Assembly (NCBI GenBank): GCA_030272585.1 | Contig: BSYQ01000001.1 | Location: 2,108,001 to 2,172,000 of the forward strand | From: Bryopsis sp. KO-2023 | Lineage: Eukaryota; Chlorophyta; Ulvophyceae; Bryopsidales; Bryopsidaceae | DNA length: 64,000 nt | Reading direction: 5' to 3' | In this document: positions 12,601-24,231 of the stretch, in pieces | How positions within the stretch are numbered: the first letter of the stretch is position 1 | How the letters are laid out: each line of letters opens with the position of its first letter | Made by a program: the position numbers and the translations under genes | Notes under the pieces: generated by a model | Told to the model about the DNA's origin: nothing | The model's database searches: none | What the model saw: the letters and a program-made list of their open reading frames with translations, nothing else

Positions 12601-12610
12601 GGCAGGAACC
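12601..12610. repeat. Target-site duplication, left copy (ggcaggaacc)
   Basis: The ten bases ggcaggaacc directly precede the inverted terminus agacctgggc of the fold-back element. The same ten bases recur immediately after the other terminus, at 22922-22931. Confidence 0.8.
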
Positions 12611-13161
12611 AGACCTGGGCCCGACCGGACCGGCAGCGAAAAACCGGTCCGGTCCGGTCCAACCTGTCCATGGACCGGCTGACCTGTCCGGTCCTGTCCG
12701 GTCCAACGAAAAAACGCCGGTCCTTGCAAGACCGGACAGGTTGTGACCTGTCCGGTCCTGTCCACTCCGGTCCAGTCAACCTCGGAAATCTGCAGAAATC
12801 TGGACCGGTTTTCTGACAGATTTTCCGTTTTTAGACAGGTCACACCCACATTTCGCCTTTATTAGACCGGCGATGTGACCTGTCTAAAACCGGAACGACC
12901 CTGTCTTGACAGGGTTGTTCTCCTGTTTTAGACCGGCTCCAGGTCGGTCTGGACAGGTGGGCTGCCTGTCCAGACCGACCTGGAGCCTGTCTAGAACAGG
13001 TCGCACAATTAAGCACTTTTAACGTGCTAATTGTGTATCAATCGATTGGGAACTGATTCAATTGATTAAAGAACTAAGTATTATTTATTATATGCATTTT
13101 TAATGCATGAATGACGTGAGCCAAGCCCACCAGCCACCGACTAGAGGGAGTCGGTCGACTC

Positions 13162-13278
13162 CCAAAATTAAACGGGTACTTAAAAGTAACGGCCCCCTTT
13201 TGAGCGTCCCTGTGGTGGGGTCCACTAGCGATAGTGTCTTCGACTCGGGCTTAGCCAACCCGGGTTCGAATCCTCCTT
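13162..13278 (+). other. Core of the fold-back element, with Pol III B-box-like motif
   Basis: This 117-bp unpaired centre contains gggttcgaatcc at 13262-13273, which fits the tRNA T-loop/B-box consensus. About 40 bp upstream is tagcgatagtg (13226-13236), which loosely resembles an A box. The T-stem pairs only partly and no cloverleaf could be drawn, so it is not called as a tRNA gene. It may be a tRNA-derived remnant captured by the element. Confidence 0.3.
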
Positions 13279-13540
13279 GAGTCGACCGACTCCCTCTAGT
13301 CGGTGGCTGGTGGGCTTGGCTCACGTCATTCATGCATTAAAAATGCATATAATAAATAACACTTCGTTCTTTAATCCATTGAATCAGTTCTCAGTTGATT
13401 AACACATTAAAAAGTGCTTAATTGTGTGACCTGTTTTAGACAGGTGCCAGGTCGGTCTGGACAGGCGGCCCACCTGTCCAGACCGACTTGGAGTCGGTCT
13501 AAAACAGGTCATATTGGGCGTCACATCGGTCTAAAACAGG

Positions 13541-13545
13541 GTCAC
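13541..13545. repeat. Target-site duplication of the nested LTR element (gtcac), left copy
   Basis: gtcac precedes the left LTR (tgaaacgagg...). The same five bases follow the right LTR at 22664-22668. Five bases is a typical LTR-retrotransposon duplication, and it confirms that this element inserted into the right arm of the fold-back element. Confidence 0.9.
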
Positions 13546-14229
13546 TGAAACGAGGCTACTTTTTTCAAGGTCCCCTCGCCCTCCTAGAGGAGGACGAGTG
13601 CCTTCCTCAAGCGTCTCGTTAGATAGAACTTCCTTACAAGAATAAAGTTATAAAGAAGATACAACGACCTTTTCCTTCCACACTCTTATACCCTAGCGCC
13701 ACAGCGCATCAAACCCTTGTTCCTGTCGACGTGTCACTATTCACTAGGAATTCACACATCTCCTTGCCACCTCAACTGTGAACGTGCCCCTATTCCACGA
13801 GAACTCACACGTCCAATTGACAACTCGACTTTGATGGCTGCCACATCATCATCCATCAAACTCCATCGAGCTTGGTTGTAGTCGTGACTCCAAGGGTGTC
13901 GCACCTCTGCACCTCTGCACCTCTGCACCTCTGCACCTCTGCACCTCTGCACCTCTGCACCTCTAAGGGTGTCGCACCACTGCACCTCTGCACCTCTGCA
14001 CCTCTGCACCTCTGCACCTCTGCACCTCTACACCGCTGCACCGCTGCACTGCTGCACGCTGCATCCACCGCTGCACGCTGCATCGCTGCACGCTGCACTC
14101 CTACACGCCGCACTCTCGCACGCTGCTCCTACACGTTGCACTCTTGCAACCTTCCCTTTTTCAGCTGCAGGAAGCATGGCAACTACTCTTGTAGTTCCAG
14201 CTCGAGTGCTGCGATAACCAACCGTTACA
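13546..14229 (-). repeat. LTR (684 bp), 3' LTR of the nested element
   Basis: Near-identical to 21996-22663. It begins tgaaacgagg and ends cgttaca on the plus strand. It carries an array of eight gcacctct units (13901-13964), a spacer aagggtgtcgcacca, then a second array grading into gctgcac variants up to about 14130. ORFs across it (CTSAPLHL or RGAEVQRC repeats) reflect the 8-bp period and are not genes. Confidence 0.92.
13901..14040. repeat. 8-bp tandem array (gcacctct)n inside the LTR
   Basis: There are eight perfect units at 13901-13964, then a spacer, then about six more units. In the other LTR the first array has six units (22351-22398). This accounts exactly for the 16-bp length difference between the LTRs. 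Confidence 0.9.
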
Positions 14230-14241
14230 TTCCTCCCCACC
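14230..14241 (-). other. Polypurine tract of the nested element
   Basis: On the minus strand ggtggggaggaa lies directly 5' of the 3' LTR, the expected site for plus-strand DNA priming in reverse transcription. Together with the primer-binding site it fixes the element's orientation. Confidence 0.65.
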
Positions 14242-14774
14242 AGGTTGGCAGTAAGTTCCAACACTGCCGTGGAGAGCATGTCTCAAATAAAACCCGTTGC
14301 ATAAAGTATCACAATCCATAAGGCATCTCACAATCCAAATCAGAATATCTTTCAGTGTCCAAACACGAAAAGAGTACGAGACTGGCATAATATTTTCTTT
14401 CGCTTTGTCCATAAAATCGAGAAAATCATCTCTCTATTTCAAACTGAAACTGAAAATGAAAAACATCTGGCTGAAAAGAAAATCCTTTAACATTCAGAAA
14501 ATCATCTTGTATCACTCCAGAAATATACTTCTGTCCATCAAGTATTCCACCAATGTTTTCCTTTGCTCATATATATCTTTTCTCAAACCAGGTGAAAGGA
14601 CAACTAATCATGTTCTTTCTTTGAACCATTCATTCACCTCCAAGTCACTGAATAATCTTTTGAAAAATCAGCATTCTTTTTTTATTTTATTTCTTTCAAA
14701 TCTCTCTTCCGCACACTGAAATATCCTTTCTCTGCTCTTGAGTTTCCAGAGCTCCTCTTCTTGCAATATTTGGA

Positions 14775-14776
<2 letters not shown>

Positions 14777-14805
<29 letters not shown>

Positions 14806-14808
14806 ATC
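14777..14808. repeat. (CTG)n microsatellite inside the nested element
   Basis: About ten gct/ctg triplets in a row, with further short ctg runs near 14850-14870. Non-coding in this context. Confidence 0.85.
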
Positions 14809-15024
14809 TAACGCAACCTCGTTTATCATCACTTGAGACTCCCATGGATTGCTGCTGCTGCACCATGCTGCAGCCTGATTTGTCTCCACTAGAGACTCTA
14901 CAGTTTGTCACATTCCAGCTTCACTTAATTCCTTGGCTTCTGATCTCTTGATTCGACAGCGCATAAGCTTTTATGGAGTCCCGCTGTTTGCTTTCCCGAA
15001 CTGCAAGTTTCTTCACCTCGATTG

Positions 15025-15225
15025 CACTCCAGAATTTCTGCAATGCAGTCTCCATCATCAAGCTTTCTCCAGAATTTCTGCAATGCAGTCTCCATCATCA
15101 AGCTTTCTCCAGAATTTCTGCACTTCCATTCTCCAGAATTTTTGCATTTCCAGAATCCAGAATTCTTGCACTTCAATACTCCAGAATTTCTGCACTTCCA
15201 TCGCACTCCAGAATGACTGCGATGA
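15025..15225. repeat. Tandem repeat of about 40 bp built on ccagaatttctgca
   Basis: Two full copies of a 48-bp-spaced block (ccagaatttctgcaatgcag followed by tctccatcatcaagctttct) are followed by shorter units of 20-30 bp keeping ccagaattt..tgca. The array lies inside the nested element's interior. The short minus-strand ORF through it is a repeat artefact. Confidence 0.8.
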
Positions 15226-17447
15226 TGTCTCCATAATTTACGCTGATTACAACATGTTCCACATGCTGTCGAATTTTGGTAGCCTCTTGCTACTTCCAGA
15301 CACACCAGAAGCATAGATCAGAGAACGATGTTGTTCTCCACAATATGTTTTAACTTCCAACAAAGATCGTGACAACTGAAACATCAATTGGAATAAAGTT
15401 TCATGTCAACGAACTGATTCGATTCTCAGCACTTCAATAGAAACATCCAGTTGGTTCCATTGCCCTCAAGGGCTACCAGAAAATTAACCAACTCTGTCCA
15501 CTATTCTTCCCTCTCTGGAATTATGTGCTCCCACCAACGAGGCACCTGAAAATAAAATAAAATATCCAGAGGGTTGCTCTCATGTTTTCTTTTTTTTTAC
15601 TTGTGCTCCCTTCATTGGGGCACCAAATGAATGCCTGAAAATTTCCATAGCATTTTTTCCCTTCAGAAATTTTGCTGCCTTCTGTGGGTATCCACAAAAT
15701 ATTCACTCTCACTCTGTTCCTTCCCTTTTCTTTCATTCCATACTCTCTCGTTCCCCATTCATCAAGCCCCACTGTTCCAAGTGGAACTCAAAATCATATG
15801 TTCTTTTTTCCAGTCATCAAGCCTCACTGTCCCAAGTGAGACTCAACATCAGATGCTCAAAACAACATCAGCCCCGAGACTGATGTCCCAAAAATAAACC
15901 ATACACTTGCTGCACTAAACTCGTGTTGAAAAACCCGCTGAAAGCCCCCTCCCCACCAGCTTTAGGCAGTCCCTTGCCTAACAATAGGATTCAAAACTGA
16001 GTGAGGGGCAATCAATGTTGCCACGAGTGATCACAACGATATAAACAATCATCAATATCGAAGGGAATGTTCAGAAACAAACCACACTCACGGCATTGCA
16101 CCGCCGTCTTGTGCAACGGAGATAAGGAAGCAATATACTCAGGGAGATTGAGTAGAAGCTTTTTGTGATTCTTCAGTGAGGAATCTTCACTTCAGTGGCA
16201 GTGGATCTCGCCATTCCTCTGAACCTCCAGGCACATGCAAGCCTTGCATGTTCGTCTTCCAAGGTAATCCAATTCCGTTCTCCGTATCGATTGTAGCACA
16301 ATCGTTGCATTCACAGTGTTGTATTCTTGAACATCTTCACTGAGCTTGGGAAAATCTGACATCACCAATGGTGATCCACCATTCACTTTGCTGCTAATGG
16401 CCTGCAGCCAGTCAAAGCGATAAACAAGGTGTACGTGCGCTCCTTCAGTCTTGAGCTCACGGGATGTAAGACAAATCCCATATATTTTATAAATATAGTT
16501 CACACCACCATATTGCCTACAAGAGGAGCTCCAGATAGCTCTTCTCTCGTTGCAATCTTCCTACTCTGAAGTCATGGGGGAAATTTTCTCAACCCCTACG
16601 TGAAACACCGGTACGGCTGTAACACTACGGGAGCTACCCGTTTGACGCTAAAGTGTGTGTGGATAATATCCAAGCGCCGTTGACGTCGTATGGGTATTTC
16701 TCCAAGAGGCGGCGACAAATGTTCGACCGCTTTTTTGGAGGTAACAAATAATTCTTGAAATCTGGAGGGGCCCTCCGTCGAGTCGGCTCTCCTCAAACCT
16801 TCTACAGGTGGCTCAAGGTTCTAGTCGTGCACTGACCTTAGGTGGCCCATATGGCTCTTCCTAAGCTTTGCAATTGGTTCAGAATTGGGAGGGAACCCAT
16901 CCCCACTTCCCTTTTCTTGGTGACAAATGACCTATGGCTCTTTCTGCCCCCTCAATTGCGTTACAAGTGGCCCAAGGCTCGCTTGTTCTTTGTGCGTTCT
17001 TGCTTGTCTCAACTCCTTGAAACTTGGTACAGGCGGCCTAGCCTGAGCACTTTCTCATTCATCAAGGGGATCTCTCGCTCAACCCCTTTTTTTTTCTCCG
17101 CGGCTGCACCACAAGTCCTGAGAGTGGCCCTAAGGCACTTCTCTCCTTGTTATCACATGAGGAACTCTGTCCTCAATTCCTTTCTTCAACCCCGCCACTA
17201 GTCTTGAGAGAGGCTCAAGGCACTTCTCTCTTAGTGGTCTGAGTTTCATCATATGTATTTTACTGTAATTGCTCTCGCGTCGCTCCATGTCCGCGATAGT
17301 ATCATCTCTCTCGGCATGCAGTTGCATTCTTGCCACAAATAAAAGTGGGTGTTCTCTGATAGAACTCCATAGCCAATGCTTTTAGCTGCAACTCTTGATG
17401 CTCCTTTGTTGTGGGCTGTGGCATCAGCCCCTCTTTTCCAACTCGTT

Positions 17448-17612
17448 GTCGGTTGCTGCATCAGCACCTTAGTCAAATCCTTGCTATAGGTTGCTGCATC
17501 AGCACCTTGTCCAAATCCTTGCTTTGGTTGCTGCATCAGCACCTTGTCCAAATCCTTGCCTTGGTTGCTGCATCAGCACCTTGTCCAAATCCTTGCTGCA
17601 GCTTGCTGCAGC
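17448..17612. repeat. Tandem repeat of about 35-38 bp (ctgcatcagcaccttgtcca)
   Basis: Four tandem copies of ttgctgcatcagcacctt followed by gtccaaatccttgc, with small length changes. They lie inside the nested element. No function is evident. Confidence 0.8.
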
Positions 17613-20600
17613 TCTTGTTTCCACATTCAAGATCTCTTCTTCACATAGTAATAGGTGCAAATCCTGGCTGCGGCACACACACCGGACCAGTCCAGGCTGC
17701 ACATCAGCCAAAAATGCCATGTGTTGATCTCTTAGCAACTCAAAACTGAGCTCTGGACTGAGTATGTCTTGGGATACCTCCCACATAAAGCTCACTCCAT
17801 CCATCTTCAGCGGTTGTTGCTTTCACTCTCTTGCACTCGCAATTTTCCTGAAATTTCCAGGTTGCAGCAATGATCCACACCAAGACAACATCAGCTTGCC
17901 AAGCCTGATTTGTCACCGGGCTGGACCATCCATAGTATGCCCTCTTCTTTCCACACATCTGTGTTGGGGCCTTAAGTCTCGGCAAGGGTGAAAAGACAAC
18001 TTCAGCAACCTGAGCTTGCATCATAATGCACCAGCTCGCATCTTCTTCTTTTGTCCTTCTGACTCAGAAGTTCTGAGGTGGACACCATAAACCTTTGGCT
18101 GCTTCACCATCAGAAATCTTTGATGCCACTGGTTGCTCTCACCACCGTGAATACAATCATCTCTTTGTGTCATTGGCAGAAACGGCATCGATATATTCTT
18201 GGGCTGCGATCCAGTTGGGTCTCTTGCTCAAGCTGTTGACCCTCATACATCAGCTCATATCAACATGAGCCGGCAGTTCACAAGTTCCTTGAACTGTCGA
18301 TTTTTCTGGCCATTTTCCTTTAGCAACTGGGGTATTCTTGGCCTTGCTGTAGCCACTCCTTTCACCTCCAGTTTATTTGCCACCAGAGGTGTTGCCTTTA
18401 GTATAAGCAACCCTCTGCCACTGGTGCAAATACAAATTCGAATCAACTGATTCGCAAGCTTGATGTCCTCTTGTATCTCCAGAAGTCTCACAACATTCTG
18501 TCATAAACAACAGCCAGATCGCAATCGTTTCTCCAATCCTCGTTCTCCACCTCATAGACTTTTCTATCCCATCCAGATGTGGGGACATGTGCCCTTCATT
18601 TTCTTGAAGAGACCTTCCTTTCTTAGGTCAACCTCAGCCCTCCTTGGCTGGTGCACACAAACTTGATCCTCCTTAATATCCACCAAATCATGGTCCTTGA
18701 CTGGATTTCAATGCACAGCCCTTGTATTTTCCAGAGCTGTCACTCAACACAAGCCTTCAGAAATCCTTGACCATTCTCCACCACATCAGACTCCAATATT
18801 TCAGTTCCACTATCAACAATATCAAGCCAGAAAATTCCACAGAGAAATTTCTGCTTGAAACACCTTTCACATAACCCGAAACCTTCAAAAGAAAATCATT
18901 TTTCTCCTGAACTTTCCATCACTTAATCAGATCATAACTTTTCTCAAAAGAAATAAATGCATGAAAGAGATTACTACCCTGATAATTTTTTTTTTTTTTT
19001 TCATTCATAAACCATTAATTCAGAAATGTAGTTGCTGTCCAAAATTTTCAGCAAGTGGTGAAAAGGTATCTCTTTCTTCCCATTTCTGTGGGTATAATCA
19101 AATGCAAAAAGAGAAACAAATACTCTGCCTTGATTTATAAAAATCCGTCCATTTTCTGCATCGAATTTCGAAAAGACCAATGCATTCATTCAATCTGATG
19201 ACAATACCACCAAACTCATCTCAAACTCTTGAAGAAGAGGTTCAGCATCAGCAAGTCATGTCCTCTGACTCCTACTGCTGGATAAACATGAATCACTTTG
19301 CATCCAATGGGTGCTCTCTTGCTGCAACTCTTGTATTGCAGCAACATCTCCGAGGGAAGATCATTCTTTGCTTTGTAGCACACTCAGAATTATTACTCAA
19401 CAGCTCCTGTGGCATTTGTTGCATGTCTCCTTGAGTAATAATGATCTTCTTCCACTTGATGTGCATCCTCTTGTGCAAGTGTAGATGGTATTGACTCAGC
19501 ATTTCGATGTGATCTTCTCCACATCAGTAACTCTGATATTTGCCTTGGCATTCGTTACAATATTTGCCATATCATACACTCCAATGTATGTTACAATCAA
19601 TGTGATACACATTGATGTATTGTTTCATGTGTCCATGCAAACAACACGTCATGGCTGCGGCATGTTCAACTCAGTTCGAACTGCGAAATCTGCTGGCAGT
19701 AGATGCTGCAGTCAATATGAATTCGTTGTGGTATCCCCAGATGCACCCGAGGTAACATCCATTCTTGATCGCACTCTTGATCCCAGTGGGTATCACACAC
19801 ACAGTGCTTCAACAGCATCCTCGTTCCAGAGGTTATCTCGTGCGTGTTGGTGCACTACCTCAACCACCGTCTCATCATTGACTTTCTTATCATTCGCACT
19901 TGTTCCGTTCACTGTGTTGTCGTCGATGCCAACTTCGATGTATGTCTGCAACATTAACAATCGAATTGATTGCAACATTCGTTGGGTCTCTCTTGTCTTT
20001 GATGCCCTTGCTTGTGCCAGTGGCGACAATGCATCCAACTGTAGCACCACGACGACTGGGTTTCTTGCAGTCACGCTTCTCGTTCTCTCTGAGAATCGTC
20101 TCGACAAAACTCTCGCGCTGCTGTCGCTTGGCTTATCAGCCCTGCATCCCGTGTAGGTGATGCGGCGTGTTTTGCTTGGCGCCTGGTCACACTTTTTCCT
20201 CAGAGGGCACGATCCAAACTTGCGTAGTCTTCTGCAGTTTGCCTTTGCGCTTGTGTCACTCCAAACTGGCGCACTCTGATGCAGTCCGCTTTTGCACTTG
20301 GGTCACTTTCTTTGACGTCATCACTGGTGCGCGTGAGATTCATTGTTCCAAGCTGCTCAAGTCTTTGCCAAAAGCGCTCACACAGCATCAACACAGTCGA
20401 CTGCACATTCCACCTTCAAATGGTGTGGCTCAGTTCAGTAATCTTCGAAACATAGCGCAATAGAATACTTGTCGCTGCCTCTGAGTAGCTGTCTAGTTCA
20501 ATCGAACTATTTCGACAATCCTTTTGCTCCATCGCCATGCAATCAACCGTCAGGCTATCAGTAGCAACTGCGGCGTCGAGCTGCAACTGTTCGATCAACA

Positions 20601-21459
20601 TTCGATCGAATTTTCTGTGTCGATTCGTCCTGCATTTTGCGCACTTCCTGCAAAATGCTGTTTCAATGCGCTGCCACTTTTATCACTCGTGATAATGTTG
20701 CGCCTGTGTTCTTAGGGCGTTGCACTCTTGTCAGTGTCCAAACGCCTTCTGTAACTCCGTCTTTTCGCGTCCGAGGCGAGGCTTGCGCCTGCCACTTTCT
20801 TCCGTCGTTGCGCTTCCATCGCAACATATGCATCTGCTGTAATTGCAATGAAATTGCAATGTGCTGCATGTAACATTCGCTGCATCCCCTTCATTGGGAT
20901 TCCGTTTGTGTCTCCACAATCGCTTTGTTTTCATGCAGAATCGTCTGCACTCTCAACACCAACGATATCGAACTCACCTCCCAAGGAGGTTTGCCCTGTT
21001 GTGTACAGTCTCCTCGACTTGTACAATAGAACAAAACGACCAGCCAGTGAGGTTGCTCTGGAGTGTTCGACTCCCTCTCTGGTACTCAAGCAAAACCTCA
21101 TGGACCTGGCGCACGATAGCGACCAGCCAATAGGTGCTTCCAGAGGGTCCAACGACCACTCTGGTCCTTAAGCGAGGCCTGAACAGCCGCTTTTCCGTTT
21201 TGCCTTGTCGGGATCCTCAAGGAGGAAAACCCTTAGATCTTAGGTTACCCTAGCAGGGGTTAGATCTTTCGCTTGTCAGCCTTGCGCTGATCCCAGCGAC
21301 TGGGTGGGCGCTCTCTAGCGACCCACGCGACTTAGACGAGCCAGTCACTTGCAGTTGACTGGTGTGAGAAAGGGGGGTCGTCGCTGACGACTTGTCATGG
21401 TACGACCTCTGCCCCCAAAACCACGCTGGCTCCTGTTGCTACTTGTGAAACGAAAGCTG

Positions 21460-21498
21460 CTGGCTCAAGCTGCTGGCTCAAGCTGCTGGCTCAAGCTG
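21460..21498. repeat. 13-bp tandem repeat (ctgctggctcaag) x3
   Basis: Three perfect copies inside the interior of the nested element, close to its 5' end. Confidence 0.8.
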
Positions 21499-21979
21499 CG
21501 CAGTCGTTGCTTGCGATCTGCGCCTTTCCTGCTGGGTCACACCGTGCAGAATGGCTCCTGCGAACTTGCGCTGCCATGCTCACACGTCACTTTTACGTAG
21601 TGCAGGCTTGGTCAAGTCTCTTCGTCGTTCAACGAACTCGAAAACCAATAGTCGGAGACGACAGGTTCGGTCCTGGGCCGTCTTCTTTGTCGTCCTCGCT
21701 GGCGATCACCTTTTCGAGGCTTCTTCAAAGCACGCTTTCCCTGGTACCACCATCACCACTGCAGATCGCTTTCCCCACCCTAGTCCAAAGGGTCGACAGT
21801 GGTGGGTAACCTCTTTTCTTTGCAACGCTGCTCTTCTCCAGCGTCTCAGTAGTCCATACTTCAGTAGCTTCCATAGCTGCTCGCGTTCTGCTCTTGTGGT
21901 CGCACCATTAGCGCTGCTCTTAGACTCCTTACTCCACTTTGCCACACAGGGTCGCACAATAAGTAACACTTATTGCGCC

Positions 21980-21994
21980 TTCGCTCCGAAACCA
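21980..21994 (-). other. Primer-binding site of the nested element
   Basis: On the minus strand tggtttcggagcgaa lies one base after the 5' LTR. It begins with TGG, complementary to the CCA end of a tRNA. The same fifteen bases form the primer-binding site of the gypsy-type element at 49331-49345, so both elements should use the same tRNA, with 3' end ttcgctccgaaacca. Confidence 0.75.
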
Positions 21995-21995
21995 A

Positions 21996-22663
21996 TGAAA
22001 CGAGGCTACTTTTTTCAAGGTCCCCTCGCCCTCCTAGAGGAGGACGAGTGCCTTCCTCAAGCGTCTCGTTAGATAGAACTTCCTTACAAGAATAAAGTTA
22101 TAAAGAAGATACAACGACCTTTTCCTTCCACACTCTTATACCCTAGCGCCACAGCGCATCAAACCCTTGTTCCTGTCGACGTGTCACTATTCACTAGGAA
22201 TTCACACATCTCCTTGCCACCTCAACTGTGAACGTGCCCCTATTCCACGAGAACTCACACGTCCAATTGACAACTCGACTTTGATGGCTGCCACATCATC
22301 ATCCATCAAACTCCATCGAGCTTGGTTGTAGTCGTGACTCCAAGGGTGTCGCACCTCTGCACCTCTGCACCTCTGCACCTCTGCACCTCTGCACCTCTAA
22401 GGGTGTCGCACCACTGCACCTCTGCACCTCTGCACCTCTGCACCTCTGCACCTCTGCACCTCTACACCGCTGCACCGCTGCACTGCTGCACGCTACATCC
22501 ACCGCTGCACGCTGCATCGCTGCACGCTGCACTCCTACACGCCGCACTCTCGCACGCTGCTCCTACACGTTGCACTCTTGCAACCTTCCCTTTTTCAGCT
22601 GCAGGAAGCATGGCAACTACTCTTGTAGTTCCAGCTCGAGTGCTGCGATAACCAACCGTTACA
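21996..22663 (-). repeat. LTR (668 bp), 5' LTR of the nested element
   Basis: Right copy of the pair; followed by the gtcac duplication (22664-22668). It is 16 bp shorter than the left copy through loss or gain of two 8-bp units. Confidence 0.92.
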
Positions 22664-22668
22664 GTCAC

Positions 22669-22921
22669 ACCGGTCTAAAACAGGTCACACGAGTATGACC
22701 GTACTAGACAGGCGACAACCTGTCTGGAAAGGTCAAATCCGGTCCAGAAAGGTCAAATCCGGTCTAGAAAAGGTGGCCTTTACTAGACCGGATTTGACCT
22801 TTCTTGGACCGGATTTGACCTTTCCAGACCGGATTTGACCTGTCTAAGAAAGGTCAAATCCGGTCCAGAAAGTGGTTGCCGGTCCGGTCCGGTCCGGTCC
22901 AACGGGTCGGCGCCCAGGTCT
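22669..22921. repeat. Distal right arm of the fold-back element
   Basis: Resumes the right arm after the LTR insertion. It is made of alternating ggtcaaatccggtc and complementary units, then a ccggtcc run (about 22880-22900), ending gcccaggtct. It is the inverted counterpart of 12611-12900. Confidence 0.75.
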
Positions 22922-22931
22922 GGCAGGAACC
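22922..22931. repeat. Target-site duplication, right copy (ggcaggaacc)
   Basis: Identical to 12601-12610 and directly abuts the right terminus of the fold-back element. Confidence 0.8.
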
Positions 22932-24231
22932 AACGAGTGACGACTCTGGCTCACTCTTCAACAGGAGGCTGCAGCATGCTGTGAAAAAATAACAAACGTT
23001 TGCCTTCAGTCAATCAAAAGCAAAAGCAAAAACCATCCTAATAAGAGATAATGTCAAGGTTTTGGTTCATGTCGATGACAGAAAGAGAAGAAAACCTGTA
23101 AATAAAAAAAGAATCCTACCCCACTCCAAATTCTGCCAACCTATTTCATGCATTATCTACGATAAAGTCAAAATATTGAAACACCTTCACCTACTCGGAT
23201 CGTTGAGCTCCCAGGCAGCAATCACAAAAAAGTTTCACATCCACAGCAATTTGCCGATTCTTTATTTCTTCAGTGGGCCACAGTCCCCTTCAGCTCGTTT
23301 TATTTCGATTTCACATGCTTTTGCCATGATTTGCAGTGGATCATCTCAGACTTCGTGCAATGATATCTACTTGTAGCTTTCGTCGCTCCCTTTCCCAAAA
23401 TCCATGTTGCCTGCAAAGAAGCAATTAAGAAATTGCACACAAACGGCAGTAGGAGATCCGATGGCTACTCTTCGACAATTCTCCAAAGTGGCAGGTGTAA
23501 ATCTCGAAACAAAGATCAAACAAAACATCTCAGTGGGATAGATTGATTGGTTAGCAGCTGACTGCGGCATTGGCAGTTGTTTGTGGGTCCTTTTTGGATT
23601 TGGAAATTGTAGTTCCAAACTTGGAAATTTCCAACACAGCTCTTCCCTCTGTGATTTTGTTGTTTTTGTTTTCGTTCTGTTTGTTTGTTTTTGCCTGCAC
23701 ATTCATCGATTGAGACAGCTCAATTTCTTCTTTCTGATTTTGTATTCGATCCCTCCCATCTGTTTACCATGGATTATATCCTTGCTGTTCACGACCCGAT
23801 CTGTACTACATTGTTTTTCTGTACATAAGTTGAGTTCATTCCATACTTTCGGCACTGTTGGTCGAATCAAGGGCTGGTAACAGCCTTTTATCTCTTGCGT
23901 GTTGTCGACCGCCAAATTCTCCTTGGCCTCCCCCCTTTTTACTCAACTGGACGACATGCATTGATATCTACGGCTGAACGACATCAGCCGTTCTTTTGGT
24001 CGGTCCTTCAACGCGAATGGGACCGGTCAGTGTTGTCAGGCATTTACTGTAAAGCAAAATATTAATGTAATACAGAATATTGATACAAAACAGAAAACTA
24101 GATGTAAAACGAATGAAAGACATCCCTGTATATGTTTCCTTCCATGAAAAAGCCTGGAAACACAACATTGATTGGATTTTGTGCAATTTTGTCGGTTTTA
24201 TCAACCCAATGATGCAAATCGATAATGGCAG
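22932..24231. other. Interval upstream of the Rab GDI exons, 1.3 kb
   Basis: The first ~130 residues of Rab GDI should be encoded upstream of 24232, but I could not find matching exons here in any plus frame. A minus-strand segment ending SDESYK (stop about 23367) has an acceptor-like cag before it but no supporting homology. Otherwise AT-rich and featureless. Confidence 0.4.

Larger units (their letters stand above)
13546..22663 (-). mobile_element. Non-autonomous LTR retrotransposon, 9.1 kb, nested
   Basis: The LTRs are 13546-14229 and 21996-22663 (TG...CA), flanked by gtcac. The element lies on the minus strand: next to the right LTR is tggtttcggagcgaa (minus strand, 21994-21980), a primer-binding site, and next to the left LTR the minus strand reads ggtggggaggaa (about 14241-14230), a polypurine tract. 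The 7.8-kb interior has no reverse transcriptase, integrase, RNase H or protease that I can recognise. The longest minus frame is 104 codons (20107-19793) with no clear gag feature. It is therefore LARD-like and probably mobilised in trans. The LTRs differ by one seen substitution (14052 region G, right copy A) and by two 8-bp repeat units, so insertion was fairly recent. Confidence 0.88.
12611..22921. mobile_element. Fold-back (long inverted repeat) DNA element, split by a nested LTR element
   Basis: The termini are inverted copies: agacctgggc at 12611 and gcccaggtct ending at 22921. Both are followed inward by ggaccgg/ccggtcc repeats. Ten-base direct repeats flank it. Without the nested LTR element (13546-22663 plus one copy of its duplication) the unit is about 1.2 kb. 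The left arm is 12611-13161 and the unique core 13162-13278. The right arm is 13279-13545 and resumes at 22669-22921. The arms align over most of their length, including long matches such as gcatgaatgacgtgagccaa and its complement. Each arm also contains smaller hairpins (aggtcggtctggacaggtgg). There is no coding sequence, so the element is non-autonomous. A 10-bp duplication would suit a Mutator-like transposase; this is inference. Confidence 0.8.

Noticed and set aside
13216-13290. A true tRNA gene at the fold-back core
   Set aside because: The B box is good, but the T stem has at least two mismatches and no acceptor or anticodon stem could be paired.
13752-14321. Overlapping ORFs of CTSAPLHL or RGAEVQRC repeats on both strands (also at 22299-22668)
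   Set aside because: They are the six-frame shadow of the 8-bp array in the LTR; eight bases times three gives the eight-residue period.
19485-20156. 223-codon plus-strand ORF in the nested element
   Set aside because: The element is on the minus strand, the ORF has no domain, and its composition follows the local repeat-rich sequence.
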